Shown here: positions 28,097 through 36,157 of the stretch, one piece after another | Layout of the letters: each line of letters starts with the position of its first letter | How positions within the stretch are numbered: the stretch's first letter is position 1 | Source of the DNA: Pseudomonas sp. UBA5706 | GTDB taxonomy: Bacteria; Pseudomonadota; Gammaproteobacteria; Pseudomonadales; Pseudomonadaceae | Reading direction: 5' to 3' | DNA length: 39,025 nt | Assembly: GCF_002419965.1 (NCBI RefSeq) | Contig: NZ_DIHC01000047.1 | Location: 1-39,025 of the forward strand | The notes under the pieces: generated by a model | The model's database searches: none | What the model was told of the DNA's origin: nothing | What the model saw: only the letters and a program-made list of their open reading frames with translations | Made by a program: the position numbers and the translations under genes

Positions 28097-29101
28097 ATGA
28101 AGACCCTTGAGCAAGTCCGCGCATCCCTGAAACCTTACCCCATCGAAGTCCAGTTCCCGGATATCCAGTGCTGGCAGCACGGCACGGACGGCATCGAATA
28201 TGTGCACACCTTCGACAGCGGTGTGGCTGGCCCTCACGTGATGATCATGGCCCTGACCCACGGCAACGAAGTCAGCGGCGCGATTACCGTCGATACCTTC
28301 CTCAGGCGCCAGCTGCGACCGGTTCGCGGCCGCCTGACCCTGGCGTTCGGTAACGTGGAGGCTTATCAGCGGTTCGATGCGCAGGACATCGATGCCACCC
28401 GTTATCTGGACGAAGACATGAACCGCGTCTGGCTGGCGGACAAGCTGGACGGCGCCCGCGATAGCGTCGAACTGCGCCGGGCCCGGCAGTTGCGCCCGTT
28501 GGTGCAGACGGTGGACCTGTTGCTGGACATCCACTCCATGCATGAAGAAGCCGCACCGGTGATGATGTGCGGCGCGCAACGCAAGGGCCTGGACTTCGCC
28601 GCGACCCTAGGCACGCCGCAGACCGTGGTCGTGGATGCGGGACATGCCAATGGACGGCGTTTGCGTGATTACCAAGGCTTCGGCGATCCGGCCAGCACGA
28701 AAAATGCCTTGCTGATCGAAACCGGGCAGCACTTCTCCAAACGCAGTCGGGAAGTGGCGTTGGACACGGCGGCGCGCTTTCTGGTCATGACCGCAACCGT
28801 GCCCCGTGAAGACGTGGCCGAGTTCATCGGCCCGGACAGCACGCTGCCCCAGCGCTTTCTCGAAGTCACCAGCGCGGTTGTGGCGCGCAGCATGGATTTT
28901 GCGTTTGTCGAAGACTTCCGCGGTCTGGAAGTGATCGAGAAGGCCGGGACGGTGATCGCCCGTGACGGCGACACAGCGATTGTTACCCCCCACGACAACT
29001 GTGTGCTGGTACAGCCCTCGCTACGGCATCTCGGTGTCGGGGTGACCGTGGTGCGACTGGCGAAGATTCTGGACGTGGTTCCCCAACCGCTGGCGTTCTG
29101 A
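28097..29101 (+). CDS. Succinylglutamate desuccinylase/aspartoacylase-like hydrolase
   Basis: A 334-residue zinc hydrolase of the M14-like AstE/AspA family. The zinc motif THGNE (54-58), NR (109-110) in LDEDMNRVW, LLLDIHSM with the third ligand H146, and a late LLIETGQHF with a likely catalytic Glu are all visible. Family members remove an acyl group from amide or ester bonds of small acids; AstE itself sits in arginine catabolism operons, which is not the context here. GGAG lies 6 nt before the ATG at 28097. It is probably co-transcribed with the upstream transporter. The substrate is unknown. Confidence 0.85.
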   Translation: MKTLEQVRASLKPYPIEVQFPDIQCWQHGTDGIEYVHTFDSGVAGPHVMIMALTHGNEVSGAITVDTFLRRQLRPVRGRLTLAFGNVEAYQRFDAQDIDATRYLDEDMNRVWLADKLDGARDSVELRRARQLRPLVQTVDLLLDIHSMHEEAAPVMMCGAQRKGLDFAATLGTPQTVVVDAGHANGRRLRDYQGFGDPASTKNALLIETGQHFSKRSREVALDTAARFLVMTATVPREDVAEFIGPDSTLPQRFLEVTSAVVARSMDFAFVEDFRGLEVIEKAGTVIARDGDTAIVTPHDNCVLVQPSLRHLGVGVTVVRLAKILDVVPQPLAF

Positions 29102-29234
29102 TCGCTGTTGCCGACTGCAGCAAGGTTGTCGGGGGAGGGAAGGTTGCGACGCGAGGTCTGGCGCGAGAACGGTTATGATGCCGGTCCGGCCCCAAAGCGA
29201 TGGCCGCGCAGCCTTCACCCGACTCAGGATTGCC

Positions 29235-29915
29235 ATGTTCACCATTACCCGCCTGGAAAACACCCCGCCCGAATCCATTGACAGCCAGATCATGCAGATG
29301 GTGGTCGACTACGTGACCGATATCAGCATGGTCGGCATCGCGCCGAGTAATCCGCTGTACCCGCTGTATCAGTACGGCGTGGGTCATGAAGTGCATCAGT
29401 ACATGCAGGCGATGGACGGCTCCCGGGGTTTTCCCGTGGAGCTGATCGTGGCGCTGGACGAGGAAGACCCGTCAAGTGTGTCGGGTTATCTGCTGTACCT
29501 GCCCGTGCAGGGGGATGCGCAGGCGTGTGCCGTGGCCTACATGGCCGTGAAGTCGAACCAGCGACGCCGCGGCATTGCCCGCGCCATGCTGCAGAAGATG
29601 CTTGAGCGTTACCCCCATGCCGAGCTGGCGTGCTTCGTGAACAAGGTGTCGTACTTCGAGGCGATGGGGTTTCAGGTGCTTGGCGTACGCGGCCCGCAGG
29701 TGCTGATGAACACCCGCGACCAGCAGACTGACGGCCTGCTGGCGGTGCTCGACATCGCTCCCATCTACAACTCCGTTGAAGTGCGACAGATCCACGCCTA
29801 CCTGCTCAAGCAACATGGCAAGCGCGCCATGACCGACGCAGAGAAACAGCGCGACCGGCAGCTGGATCAGATGACACGTCAGGCACGTCTGTACGTTCAG
29901 CAGCGGCTGAATTAA
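29235..29915 (+). CDS. GNAT family N-acetyltransferase
   Basis: A 226-residue protein with a central GNAT fold (about 70-150). VAYMAVKSNQRRRGIARAML contains the acetyl-CoA binding R/Q-x-x-G-x-A motif, followed by LACFVNKVSYFEAMGFQVL, the usual last strands. The extra N-terminal region (1-65) and the basic, helical C-terminal tail (about 185-226) are not typical of the minimal domain. CAGGA precedes the ATG at 29235. The substrate is unknown. It lies 133 nt after the hydrolase and may be independent. Confidence 0.83.
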   Translation: MFTITRLENTPPESIDSQIMQMVVDYVTDISMVGIAPSNPLYPLYQYGVGHEVHQYMQAMDGSRGFPVELIVALDEEDPSSVSGYLLYLPVQGDAQACAVAYMAVKSNQRRRGIARAMLQKMLERYPHAELACFVNKVSYFEAMGFQVLGVRGPQVLMNTRDQQTDGLLAVLDIAPIYNSVEVRQIHAYLLKQHGKRAMTDAEKQRDRQLDQMTRQARLYVQQRLN

Positions 29916-29977
29916 GACCCGGCCCTTCGGGGCTTACAACGACGCCACACCCGGCAATGCGCGTTGTTCGAGGCCGC

Positions 29978-30577
29978 TTAGCGCACTTGCTCTGCCAAAT
30001 CAAAACGACCCGATTGCTTGCTCCACATCTCCAGCAGAAAGTCGGTTTCCTCATGCCGAACCACTGGTTGCAACTGCAGATGCTCGGCAAGCAATGCGTG
30101 CGTCTCTCGCCCGAGCATCGGGCAACCTTCGATGGGGTGTAACCAGTGACAGGCCAGTACCGCCCCGTCCGGCGTCAGGCTGGAGGCGATGCGCTCGATC
30201 ACCTGAACGAACAGCGCAGGCGGCAGATAGTAAGCCCACTCACTGACCACGATCAGGTCGAACTTGCCCTCGGGCCAAGCGTCCGGCAGGCAACCCTCGA
30301 CGATCGTGGCACGGGGGAATTCACTCAAGCGTTTGCGCGCCAGCGCGACCGCCCTCGCGCTCATGTCCATGCCGATCAACTCGTCGCAGCGATGCGCCAG
30401 ACGCAGGCTCAGCTCGCCATTGGCACAGCCGGGTTCGAACACACGAGCGTAGCGCTGGCGGGGCAGGGCAGCCAGGGTCAGGTCGCGCTTGCGTTGCTCG
30501 TACCAACGGGTACGAAAGGCCCAAGGATCGTCGCTCTCGGCGAACAACTCGTCGAAATAATCGGCAGCAAGACTCAC
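29978..30577 (-). CDS. Class I SAM-dependent methyltransferase (NodS-like)
   Basis: A 199-residue methyltransferase similar in layout to NodS-type enzymes. Motif I is VFEPGCANGELS (about 46-57), followed by GMDMSARAVALARKRL and the motif DLIVVSEWAYYL. The start is GTG at 30577, overlapping the PIG-L stop as GTGA. It is the last gene of a cassette (acyl-CoA dehydrogenase-like, PIG-L deacetylase, methyltransferase). NodS methylates the amine freed by a deacetylase (NodB), so a deacetylate-then-N-methylate order on an amino sugar is an attractive inference. Confidence 0.87.
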   Translation of the reverse strand: MSLAADYFDELFAESDDPWAFRTRWYEQRKRDLTLAALPRQRYARVFEPGCANGELSLRLAHRCDELIGMDMSARAVALARKRLSEFPRATIVEGCLPDAWPEGKFDLIVVSEWAYYLPPALFVQVIERIASSLTPDGAVLACHWLHPIEGCPMLGRETHALLAEHLQLQPVVRHEETDFLLEMWSKQSGRFDLAEQVR

Positions 30578-31335
30578 AGAAATACCAATTCGAAAGGCTG
30601 CAGCAGGCGCTCCAGCGTAGAAGGGTCGAGCACCGGTGCAGCGCCGGTGCTGGTGTCAGATTGTAACTGGCTGACGTGCGCGGTGATTGCCAGACGCTTG
30701 CATGTTAGCTGCGCCTCGTTGAGCAGCAGCTTGCGCGCCCGATCCCAAGGCAGCCTCGGATCATTGGGTTCGGCCCAGTGCCAGGCCCACACGGGCATCT
30801 CCAGCAAGGTCGCACCGGTGTTGCCAGCGGCTTGCGCGGCGCAGTGACCGACAGCCTCGTGGTCGCAGTGGCCGTCATGACGCCAGGTGCTGAGCAACAC
30901 ATCGCTGGGGCGCAGGTCTTCGCTGAGCAAGGCAATCAGCGATTCGGCGCGCTCGGCCACGTGTCCGTCGCCCAGACCCAGACGCTGCCAACTGATGTGC
31001 GACGCGTCAATTCCCAGGCTCCTTAGGGCGCCCTCACTTTCCAATCGGCGCTGCGCGCGCAGTCGCGGCTGCGGCCAGTGCGTGGACCCTGGGTGACTGC
31101 CTTCTCCATCGGTGACCGAAATCAGGTGGATGTCTTCCTGCCGCTCGGCCATCGCAGCCAGCAGCCCGCCACAGGCCAGTACTTCATCGTCCGGGTGAGG
31201 CGCGAGCACGATCAGGCGTGAACCGGGTGGGACCAGCGCCTCCAGCGAAATCGGCTGCACGCAGTTCAATGCCGTGCTGTTTTGCCATTCGCTCAACGGC
31301 GTGCCCTGAACACCGAAAGGCAAGTCCTGACTCAT
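30574..31335 (-). CDS. PIG-L/LmbE family deacetylase
   Basis: A 253-residue zinc-dependent N-deacetylase of the PIG-L (LmbE) family, typically acting on N-acetylglucosaminyl conjugates. PHPDDE (about 46-51) and the HDGHCDHEA block (about 153-161) supply the metal ligands and catalytic residues. The start overlaps the acyl-CoA dehydrogenase stop (ATGA, 31332-31335), and its stop overlaps the methyltransferase start. The organism is not an actinomycete, so mycothiol is unlikely; the substrate is probably an amino-sugar conjugate made elsewhere. Confidence 0.9.
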   Translation of the reverse strand: MSQDLPFGVQGTPLSEWQNSTALNCVQPISLEALVPPGSRLIVLAPHPDDEVLACGGLLAAMAERQEDIHLISVTDGEGSHPGSTHWPQPRLRAQRRLESEGALRSLGIDASHISWQRLGLGDGHVAERAESLIALLSEDLRPSDVLLSTWRHDGHCDHEAVGHCAAQAAGNTGATLLEMPVWAWHWAEPNDPRLPWDRARKLLLNEAQLTCKRLAITAHVSQLQSDTSTGAAPVLDPSTLERLLQPFELVFL

Positions 31336-32363
31336 AGCGACCAGTCCTGCGTGTCACGGCTGACGAGCAGTTGACCGAGTTGCGCCAGGTCGCGTTCGGC
31401 GTGGCTTTGGCGGATGAAGACCGGCAAATCCACAGCCAGACGGGCGAATTGAGGATCGCGGCAGAAGGGCGTCGCGCCCAGTGCGCGCCCAACATGCCGA
31501 CAGACCTGCTCGACCGCCATTTCGACCTGCGCCCGCACGCGCTGCACCGCCAGGCGCGCATCGTCCCGGGGGTGAGCGTCAATCCAGTACGCGCAATCGC
31601 GCAGGGTAGCCGCTGCGCCATAGAGGGCAGCATCCACCGCGCCCAAGTGCGCATCGGCATGTTCATCGGGCCGACCTTGTTGACGTTGTTGGTGAAGCGA
31701 GCGCGCCAGCGAAGTGGCAGCGCCGTACCAGGCGGCGGCGATGCCAGCGCCGCCCTGCCAGAAACCGGGACGCGACAGATACGCGCCACTTTCGCCTACG
31801 CACTGGCCCACGGCATTTTCGAAATGCAGATCGACGCTCGCGGTGTGAGCCATGCCCACCGCCTGCCAGGCTTGCGCATCGATGGTGACGCCGGGCTGAT
31901 CGAGTCGCACCGCCACCAGCTGCGGCTGGTCGTTGCTGCCCCAAACGGTGATCAGCGCATAGTCGATCTGTTGCGCGCCTGAGCACCACGCCTTGCGCCC
32001 GTCCAGACGCACCTGGTCGCCCTTACGCTCGCTGGCCAGGACACGTGCCGATGGCGGTTCTGCCGCCCATACGCCCCAGATGCCAGGCTCGGCAAAGGGC
32101 GCGCAGTCCAGCTCTTGCAGAATAGCCAAGGCGTCGGTGTGGCCTTCATAAAGTTTGAGCAGCGCCAGGTCGACAGCACCGACGGTGGCCAGTTGCCGCC
32201 AGCGTGCCAAGGTCTGGCCACTGCCGGGTAATGGCAGTTGATCGAGTCCGCGCTCGACGCAAAGACACATCGCATCACGTAGACGGCTGTCGCTGCTCGG
32301 CACGTTGGGCCGGCGCGCGAAATCCGCCAATACCGCCTCAATTCCCTGCGAGTGATCGCCCAT
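31332..32363 (-). CDS. Acyl-CoA dehydrogenase-like flavoprotein
   Basis: A 343-residue protein with the acyl-CoA dehydrogenase fold. The middle beta-domain signature GIWGVWAAEPPSARVLASERKGDQVRLDGRKAWCSGAQQIDYALITV is clear, and helical domains flank it. It is shorter than usual (about 380-400), mostly in the N-terminal helical domain. The C-terminal region where the catalytic Glu normally sits reads VFIRQSHAERDLAQLG, closer to FMN- or FAD-dependent relatives, so normal beta-oxidation activity is doubtful. It is first in the cassette; GGGAG lies upstream of the ATG at 32363. Its stop overlaps the PIG-L start. Confidence 0.83.
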   Translation of the reverse strand: MGDHSQGIEAVLADFARRPNVPSSDSRLRDAMCLCVERGLDQLPLPGSGQTLARWRQLATVGAVDLALLKLYEGHTDALAILQELDCAPFAEPGIWGVWAAEPPSARVLASERKGDQVRLDGRKAWCSGAQQIDYALITVWGSNDQPQLVAVRLDQPGVTIDAQAWQAVGMAHTASVDLHFENAVGQCVGESGAYLSRPGFWQGGAGIAAAWYGAATSLARSLHQQRQQGRPDEHADAHLGAVDAALYGAAATLRDCAYWIDAHPRDDARLAVQRVRAQVEMAVEQVCRHVGRALGATPFCRDPQFARLAVDLPVFIRQSHAERDLAQLGQLLVSRDTQDWSL

Positions 32364-32493
32364 GCCTGAAGTGCTCCCGCCTATTCCTTCCGCGCCTGCG
32401 CGAAGTGCGCAGGCTGCCTATCTGCGTTCGGCAGCGGCCCTGGGCCGGGGTTCCAACTATCTGCATTGCCGAATAATCGACCAAGGAAATAAT

Positions 32494-32522
32494 TTGACTT
32501 ATTTGATTTGTGATCACATATT
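32494..32522 (+). promoter_or_regulatory. Promoter and palindromic operator of the gntR operon
   Basis: TTGACT (32494-32499), a 17-nt spacer and CATATT (32517-32522) form a plausible sigma-70 promoter about 36 nt before the gntR start. The perfect palindrome TGTGATCACA (32509-32518) lies between and overlaps the -10. A second inverted pair AAATAA / TTATTT (32487-32492, 32499-32504) straddles the -35. FCD-type GntR proteins bind such short palindromes, so self-repression lifted by a pathway metabolite is the likely mode. Confidence 0.55.
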
Positions 32523-32557
32523 TCACCCACAAGAACGACAACACAGGCTTTGCTCCC

Positions 32558-33280
32558 ATGACAGATCGTCCCGTCCCATTGCCGACCATGCGGCAGGTGT
32601 CCCGCGACACGCTGCAGGATCAGGTCTATCGGCAGATACGCGAAGCATTGATGAGCGGGCGCTTCCAGCCCGGCCAGAAACTGACCATTCGCGGCCTCGC
32701 CGACGCGCTGGGCTCAAGCCCGATGCCGGTCCGTGAAGCGCTGCACCGCCTGAGCGCGGAAAATGCCTTTGAAGTCACCGAAACCGCCCGCTTGCGTGTG
32801 CGTTTGATGACGCCCGAGCGGCTGCGTGAAATTCGTGACGCCCGCGTGGCGCTGGAAGGTTTGCTGGCGGAGAAGGCGGTGGCGCTGATCACCGATGCCG
32901 ATCTGACCCAGATCACCGCGCTGTGCCAGCAGATGCAGCACGCCGCCGACACGATCGATGTGTCGCGCTACCTGTGGACCAACTTCGCGTTCCACCGGCG
33001 CATCTACGCGGTGGCCCAGGCCGAACTGACCGTGGCTGCCGTCGAGAATTTCTGGCTGCACATGGGGCCGTGCTTCGCCCTTGTCGCACCGGACAAAGGG
33101 CACCTGCAGCGCTCGATGCAGGCCCACGATCGTATCGTCCAGGCCCTGGCCGCCCGTGATGGCGCCGCAGCGCGGGCAGCGGTCACTGACGACATCATGC
33201 AGGCCGCCGATTCGCTGGCGCGCCTGCTCGTCAACAACGACCGTTCGCGGTCGTCTGCGCAAGGAGTAAAGAAAGCATGA
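32558..33280 (+). CDS. GntR family regulator, FadR/FCD subfamily
   Basis: A 240-residue regulator. The N-terminal winged helix-turn-helix is clear (DTLQDQVYRQIREALMSGRFQPGQKLTIRGLADALGSSPMPVREAL...), and the C-terminal all-helical FCD effector domain has the metal/ligand histidine pattern (TNFAFHRRIY, then QRSMQAHDRIVQAL). It sits first in a catabolic operon and overlaps the SDR start by ATGA, so it very likely controls it. A palindrome in its own promoter is the candidate operator. The ATG at 32558 is chosen; an upstream frame start at 32510 lies inside the palindrome and is unlikely. The ribosome binding site is weak (CAGGC). Confidence 0.88.
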   Translation: MTDRPVPLPTMRQVSRDTLQDQVYRQIREALMSGRFQPGQKLTIRGLADALGSSPMPVREALHRLSAENAFEVTETARLRVRLMTPERLREIRDARVALEGLLAEKAVALITDADLTQITALCQQMQHAADTIDVSRYLWTNFAFHRRIYAVAQAELTVAAVENFWLHMGPCFALVAPDKGHLQRSMQAHDRIVQALAARDGAAARAAVTDDIMQAADSLARLLVNNDRSRSSAQGVKKA

Positions 33281-34065
33281 GCGTTCTCAATCGACTGATT
33301 CCCTACAGCGGCCTGCGCGTGCTGATTTCCGGCGGTGCCGCCGGGATCGGCGAGGTACTGGCCGCCGCTTATATCGAAGCGGGGGCCAGGGTGCATGTCT
33401 GCGACGTCAGCGAAGCGGCGTTGGCAGCGTTTCGCGACCGCTATCCGGGTGCTGTCGCGACCCGCGCCGACGTCAGCGATGCCGCGCAAATCGAGGCGGT
33501 ATTTAAGGTTCAGCGCGATCAGTTCGGCGGCCTCGACGTGCTGGTCAACAACGCGGGAATCGCTGGGCCTACTGCCGGTATCGATGCGATCAGCGACGAC
33601 GACTGGCAGCGCACCATCGATATCAACCTCACCGCACAATACCGCTTCGCCCATCACGCCGTGCCGCTGCTCAAAGACTCGCCCAACGCGCATCTGCTGC
33701 ACATCGCCTCGGTCGCGGGGCGTTTGGGTTATGCATGGCGCACACCCTATGCGGCCACCAAATGGGCCATCGTCGGGCTGATGAAATCGCTGGCCTCGGA
33801 GCTCGGCGAAAGTGACATTCGGGTCAATGCATTGCTACCCGGCATTGTCGAAGGGCCGCGCATGGATGGCGTGATCCGCGCCCGTGCCGAACAGTTGAAC
33901 GTGCCCGAAGCCGAGATGCGTCAGGAGTACCTGAACAAGATTTCCCTCAAGCGCATGGTCACCGCCGAAGACGTCGCTGCGATGGCGCTGTTTCTCTGCT
34001 CGCCCGCTGCGCGCAACGTGACCGGCCAGGCCATCAGCGTCGATGGCAACGTCGAATACCTCTGA
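33277..34065 (+). CDS. SDR family oxidoreductase, probable beta-hydroxy acid dehydrogenase
   Basis: A 262-residue classical short-chain dehydrogenase. The cofactor motif GGAAGIG is at 19-25, NNAG at 91-94, the tetrad N117, S145, Y158 and K162 (YAATK), and a C-terminal FLCSPAARNVTGQAISVDG. An acidic residue after beta-2 (CDVS, D43) suggests NAD+ over NADP+. It overlaps gntR (ATGA), with AGGAG for its own start. In front of a BKACE gene, oxidation of a beta-hydroxy acid to the beta-keto acid is the natural reading. Confidence 0.9.
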   Translation: MSVLNRLIPYSGLRVLISGGAAGIGEVLAAAYIEAGARVHVCDVSEAALAAFRDRYPGAVATRADVSDAAQIEAVFKVQRDQFGGLDVLVNNAGIAGPTAGIDAISDDDWQRTIDINLTAQYRFAHHAVPLLKDSPNAHLLHIASVAGRLGYAWRTPYAATKWAIVGLMKSLASELGESDIRVNALLPGIVEGPRMDGVIRARAEQLNVPEAEMRQEYLNKISLKRMVTAEDVAAMALFLCSPAARNVTGQAISVDGNVEYL

Positions 34066-34149
34066 AAAAACCGCGGTGCAATGGCTCCCGACTACCGAGC
34101 CGGCCGAACCCCGGAACATTCTCATCAAGAACAAGAATGGAGAACACGC

Positions 34150-35082
34150 ATGTCCAAAAAACGCCCGGTCATCATTACCTGTGCCGTCACCGGGGCGATT
34201 CACACGCCTTCGATGTCGCCGCATTTGCCAATCACGCCGCAGCAGATCGCCGACGCCGCCATCGGTGCAGCCGAAGCGGGAGCGGCCATCGTTCACCTGC
34301 ATGCCCGCGATCCCAATGACGGCCGCCCGAGTCAGGACGTCGATCTGTTTCGCCAGTTTCTACCGCAGATCAAGGCCCAGAGCGATGTGGTGATCAACAT
34401 CACCACCGGCGGTGCGCCGACCATGGGCGTCGAGGAACGGTTGCAACCGGTTGCCCAACTGAAACCCGAACTGGCCTCGCTGAACATGGGTTCGATGAAC
34501 TTCGGCCTGTATGAAATGCTCGATCGCTTCACCGAGTTCAAGCACGACTGGGAGCGGCCGTATCTGGCGGAAAGCGACGACCGCATCTTCCGCAATACCT
34601 TCCGCGACATCGCCCACATCCTTAACGCCTGCGCGGAAAACCGCACGCGTTTCGAAATCGAATGCTACGACATCGGCCACCTGTACACCGCTGCGCACTT
34701 CCTGCAACGGGGCCTGCTCAAGGCACCCATTTTCATTCAGTCAGTGTTTGGCCTGCGTGGCGGTATCGGTGGGCATCCCGAAGACCTGGCGCATATGCGC
34801 CGCACGGCCGACCGCTTGTTCGGCGATGCCTATGAGTGGTCGATCCTCGGTGCCGGCCGTAATCAGATTCCGCTGGGCACCATGGGGCTGGCAATGGGCA
34901 GCAACGTGCGCGTGGGTCTTGAGGACTCGCTGTGGGACGGGCCGGGCAAACTGGCGGCCTCCAATGCCGATCAGGTCAAGCGCATTCGCACGGTGATCGA
35001 GGCGTTGGGCGGGCGGGTCGCTACGCCCGACGAAGCCCGCGAAATGCTTGCCCTTAAAGGCAAGAACCAGGTCGATTTCTAG
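34150..35082 (+). CDS. BKACE family beta-keto acid cleavage enzyme
   Basis: A 310-residue TIM-barrel zinc enzyme of the BKACE (Kce, DUF849) family. It condenses a beta-keto acid with acetyl-CoA and cleaves it to acetoacetate plus a new CoA ester. The zinc pair H49-x-H51 is in VHLHARDPNDGRPS; ITTGGAP, SLNMGSMNFG and VFGLRGGIGGHPEDL follow, and GLEDSLWDGPGKLAASN is the expected end. The residue after TGA (CAVTGAIHT) is Ile, whereas the aminohexanoate enzyme, from memory, has an acidic residue there, so the substrate is probably not an amine. GGAGA precedes the ATG at 34150. It follows the SDR with an 84-nt gap. Confidence 0.92.
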   Translation: MSKKRPVIITCAVTGAIHTPSMSPHLPITPQQIADAAIGAAEAGAAIVHLHARDPNDGRPSQDVDLFRQFLPQIKAQSDVVINITTGGAPTMGVEERLQPVAQLKPELASLNMGSMNFGLYEMLDRFTEFKHDWERPYLAESDDRIFRNTFRDIAHILNACAENRTRFEIECYDIGHLYTAAHFLQRGLLKAPIFIQSVFGLRGGIGGHPEDLAHMRRTADRLFGDAYEWSILGAGRNQIPLGTMGLAMGSNVRVGLEDSLWDGPGKLAASNADQVKRIRTVIEALGGRVATPDEAREMLALKGKNQVDF

Positions 35083-35176
35083 GCCTGCGGTTGCTTCAAC
35101 GACAGAGCGCGGGCCTTGAGGGGCGCGCGCTCGACTCCGGCATCAACTCCCACAACAACAAGACAGGGGTGAGTCC

Positions 35177-36055
35177 ATGCGTATCGATATCGTCGTGGAT
35201 GTGAAAACCACGCTGGGTGAAGGCCCGGTCTGGGACGCAGAGCAGCAGCGGCTTTACTGGATCGACAGCTTCGACGGCCGGGTGCTGCGCTGCACCGGGG
35301 ACGGCCGTGAGCTGCGGGCCTGGGATGTCGGGCAGAAGATCGGTTCCATGGCCCTGCGTCAACGCGGCGATGCTGCCATCGTGGCCCTGCAGAACGGCCT
35401 CTACAGCCTTGACCTGCCCACGGGCGAGCTCGAGCTGATCGTCGATCCCGAGCCAGGGCATCCGCATAACCGTCTTAACGACGGCAAGGTTGACCGCCAC
35501 GGGCGATTCATCTTCGGCTCCATGGACACCCAGGAAGACCAGGCCAGCGCCAGGTTGTATCGCCTGGACCCTGACATGAGCCTGCACACTCTGGACGAGG
35601 GCATCATTGTCTCCAACGGGCCATGTTGGAGTCCAAACGGCCAAATCTTCTACTTCGCCGACACCTGGTCGGGGGAAATCTGGGCCTACGACTACGACAA
35701 CGGCACGGGGGCCGTGAGCAATCGGCGCACGTTGGCCAGGGTCGACACCTCGGGCGGTGGCGCGGCGGACGGATGCACCGTGGATGCCGAGGGCTGTCTG
35801 TGGCAAGCGCTGGTCTACGCCGGAAAACTGGTGCGCTACACGCCGGACGGTCAGGTCGACCGCATTGTCGAGATGCCGGTGAAAAAGGTCACCAGCCTGA
35901 CCTTCGGCGGCCCGAACCTGGACACGCTGTACGTCACCTCGATGGCCAGACCCCCGCTGCCGCGCTTCCCTGAGGACGGCCAGCAGCGTGGAGCCCTGTT
36001 TGCCATCACCGGCCTGGGCGTGAAAGGCATCGCAGAACGGCGCTTCGCAGGCTGA
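35177..36055 (+). CDS. SMP-30/gluconolactonase family lactonase
   Basis: A 292-residue six-bladed beta-propeller of the SMP-30/regucalcin family, metal-dependent lactonases. Metal ligands are visible as E15 (LGEGPVW), N147 (SNGPCWSP) and D198 (ADGCTVD), with a further N101-D102 (RLNDGKVD) near the substrate site. It should open an aldono- or hydroxy-acid lactone, placing it before the SDR in the pathway. GGGGTGAG precedes the ATG at 35177. It lies 94 nt after the BKACE gene on the same strand. The substrate is not determined. Confidence 0.9.
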   Translation: MRIDIVVDVKTTLGEGPVWDAEQQRLYWIDSFDGRVLRCTGDGRELRAWDVGQKIGSMALRQRGDAAIVALQNGLYSLDLPTGELELIVDPEPGHPHNRLNDGKVDRHGRFIFGSMDTQEDQASARLYRLDPDMSLHTLDEGIIVSNGPCWSPNGQIFYFADTWSGEIWAYDYDNGTGAVSNRRTLARVDTSGGGAADGCTVDAEGCLWQALVYAGKLVRYTPDGQVDRIVEMPVKKVTSLTFGGPNLDTLYVTSMARPPLPRFPEDGQQRGALFAITGLGVKGIAERRFAG

Positions 36056-36069
36056 ACGCGGCCGGGGCC

Positions 36070-36112
36070 GATGCACCAGGGCCGAGCTACCAGGGACTGA
36101 GCCACCAAGGAC
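36070..36112. repeat. Three imperfect 14-15-nt tandem repeats
   Basis: Between the lactonase and the first MFS gene: GATGCACCAGGGCC (36070-36083), GAGCTACCAGGGACT (36084-36098) and GAGCCACCAAGGAC (36099-36112). The consensus is roughly GAGCYACCAGGGAC. They fall in a 102-nt untranslated gap inside the operon. Possible roles are a protein site array or an mRNA spacer; nothing supports either. Confidence 0.5.
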
Positions 36113-36157
36113 GACACCTTCGCTGAGCAGGGCGTGTGCGGCACGCCTGGAGATTTC

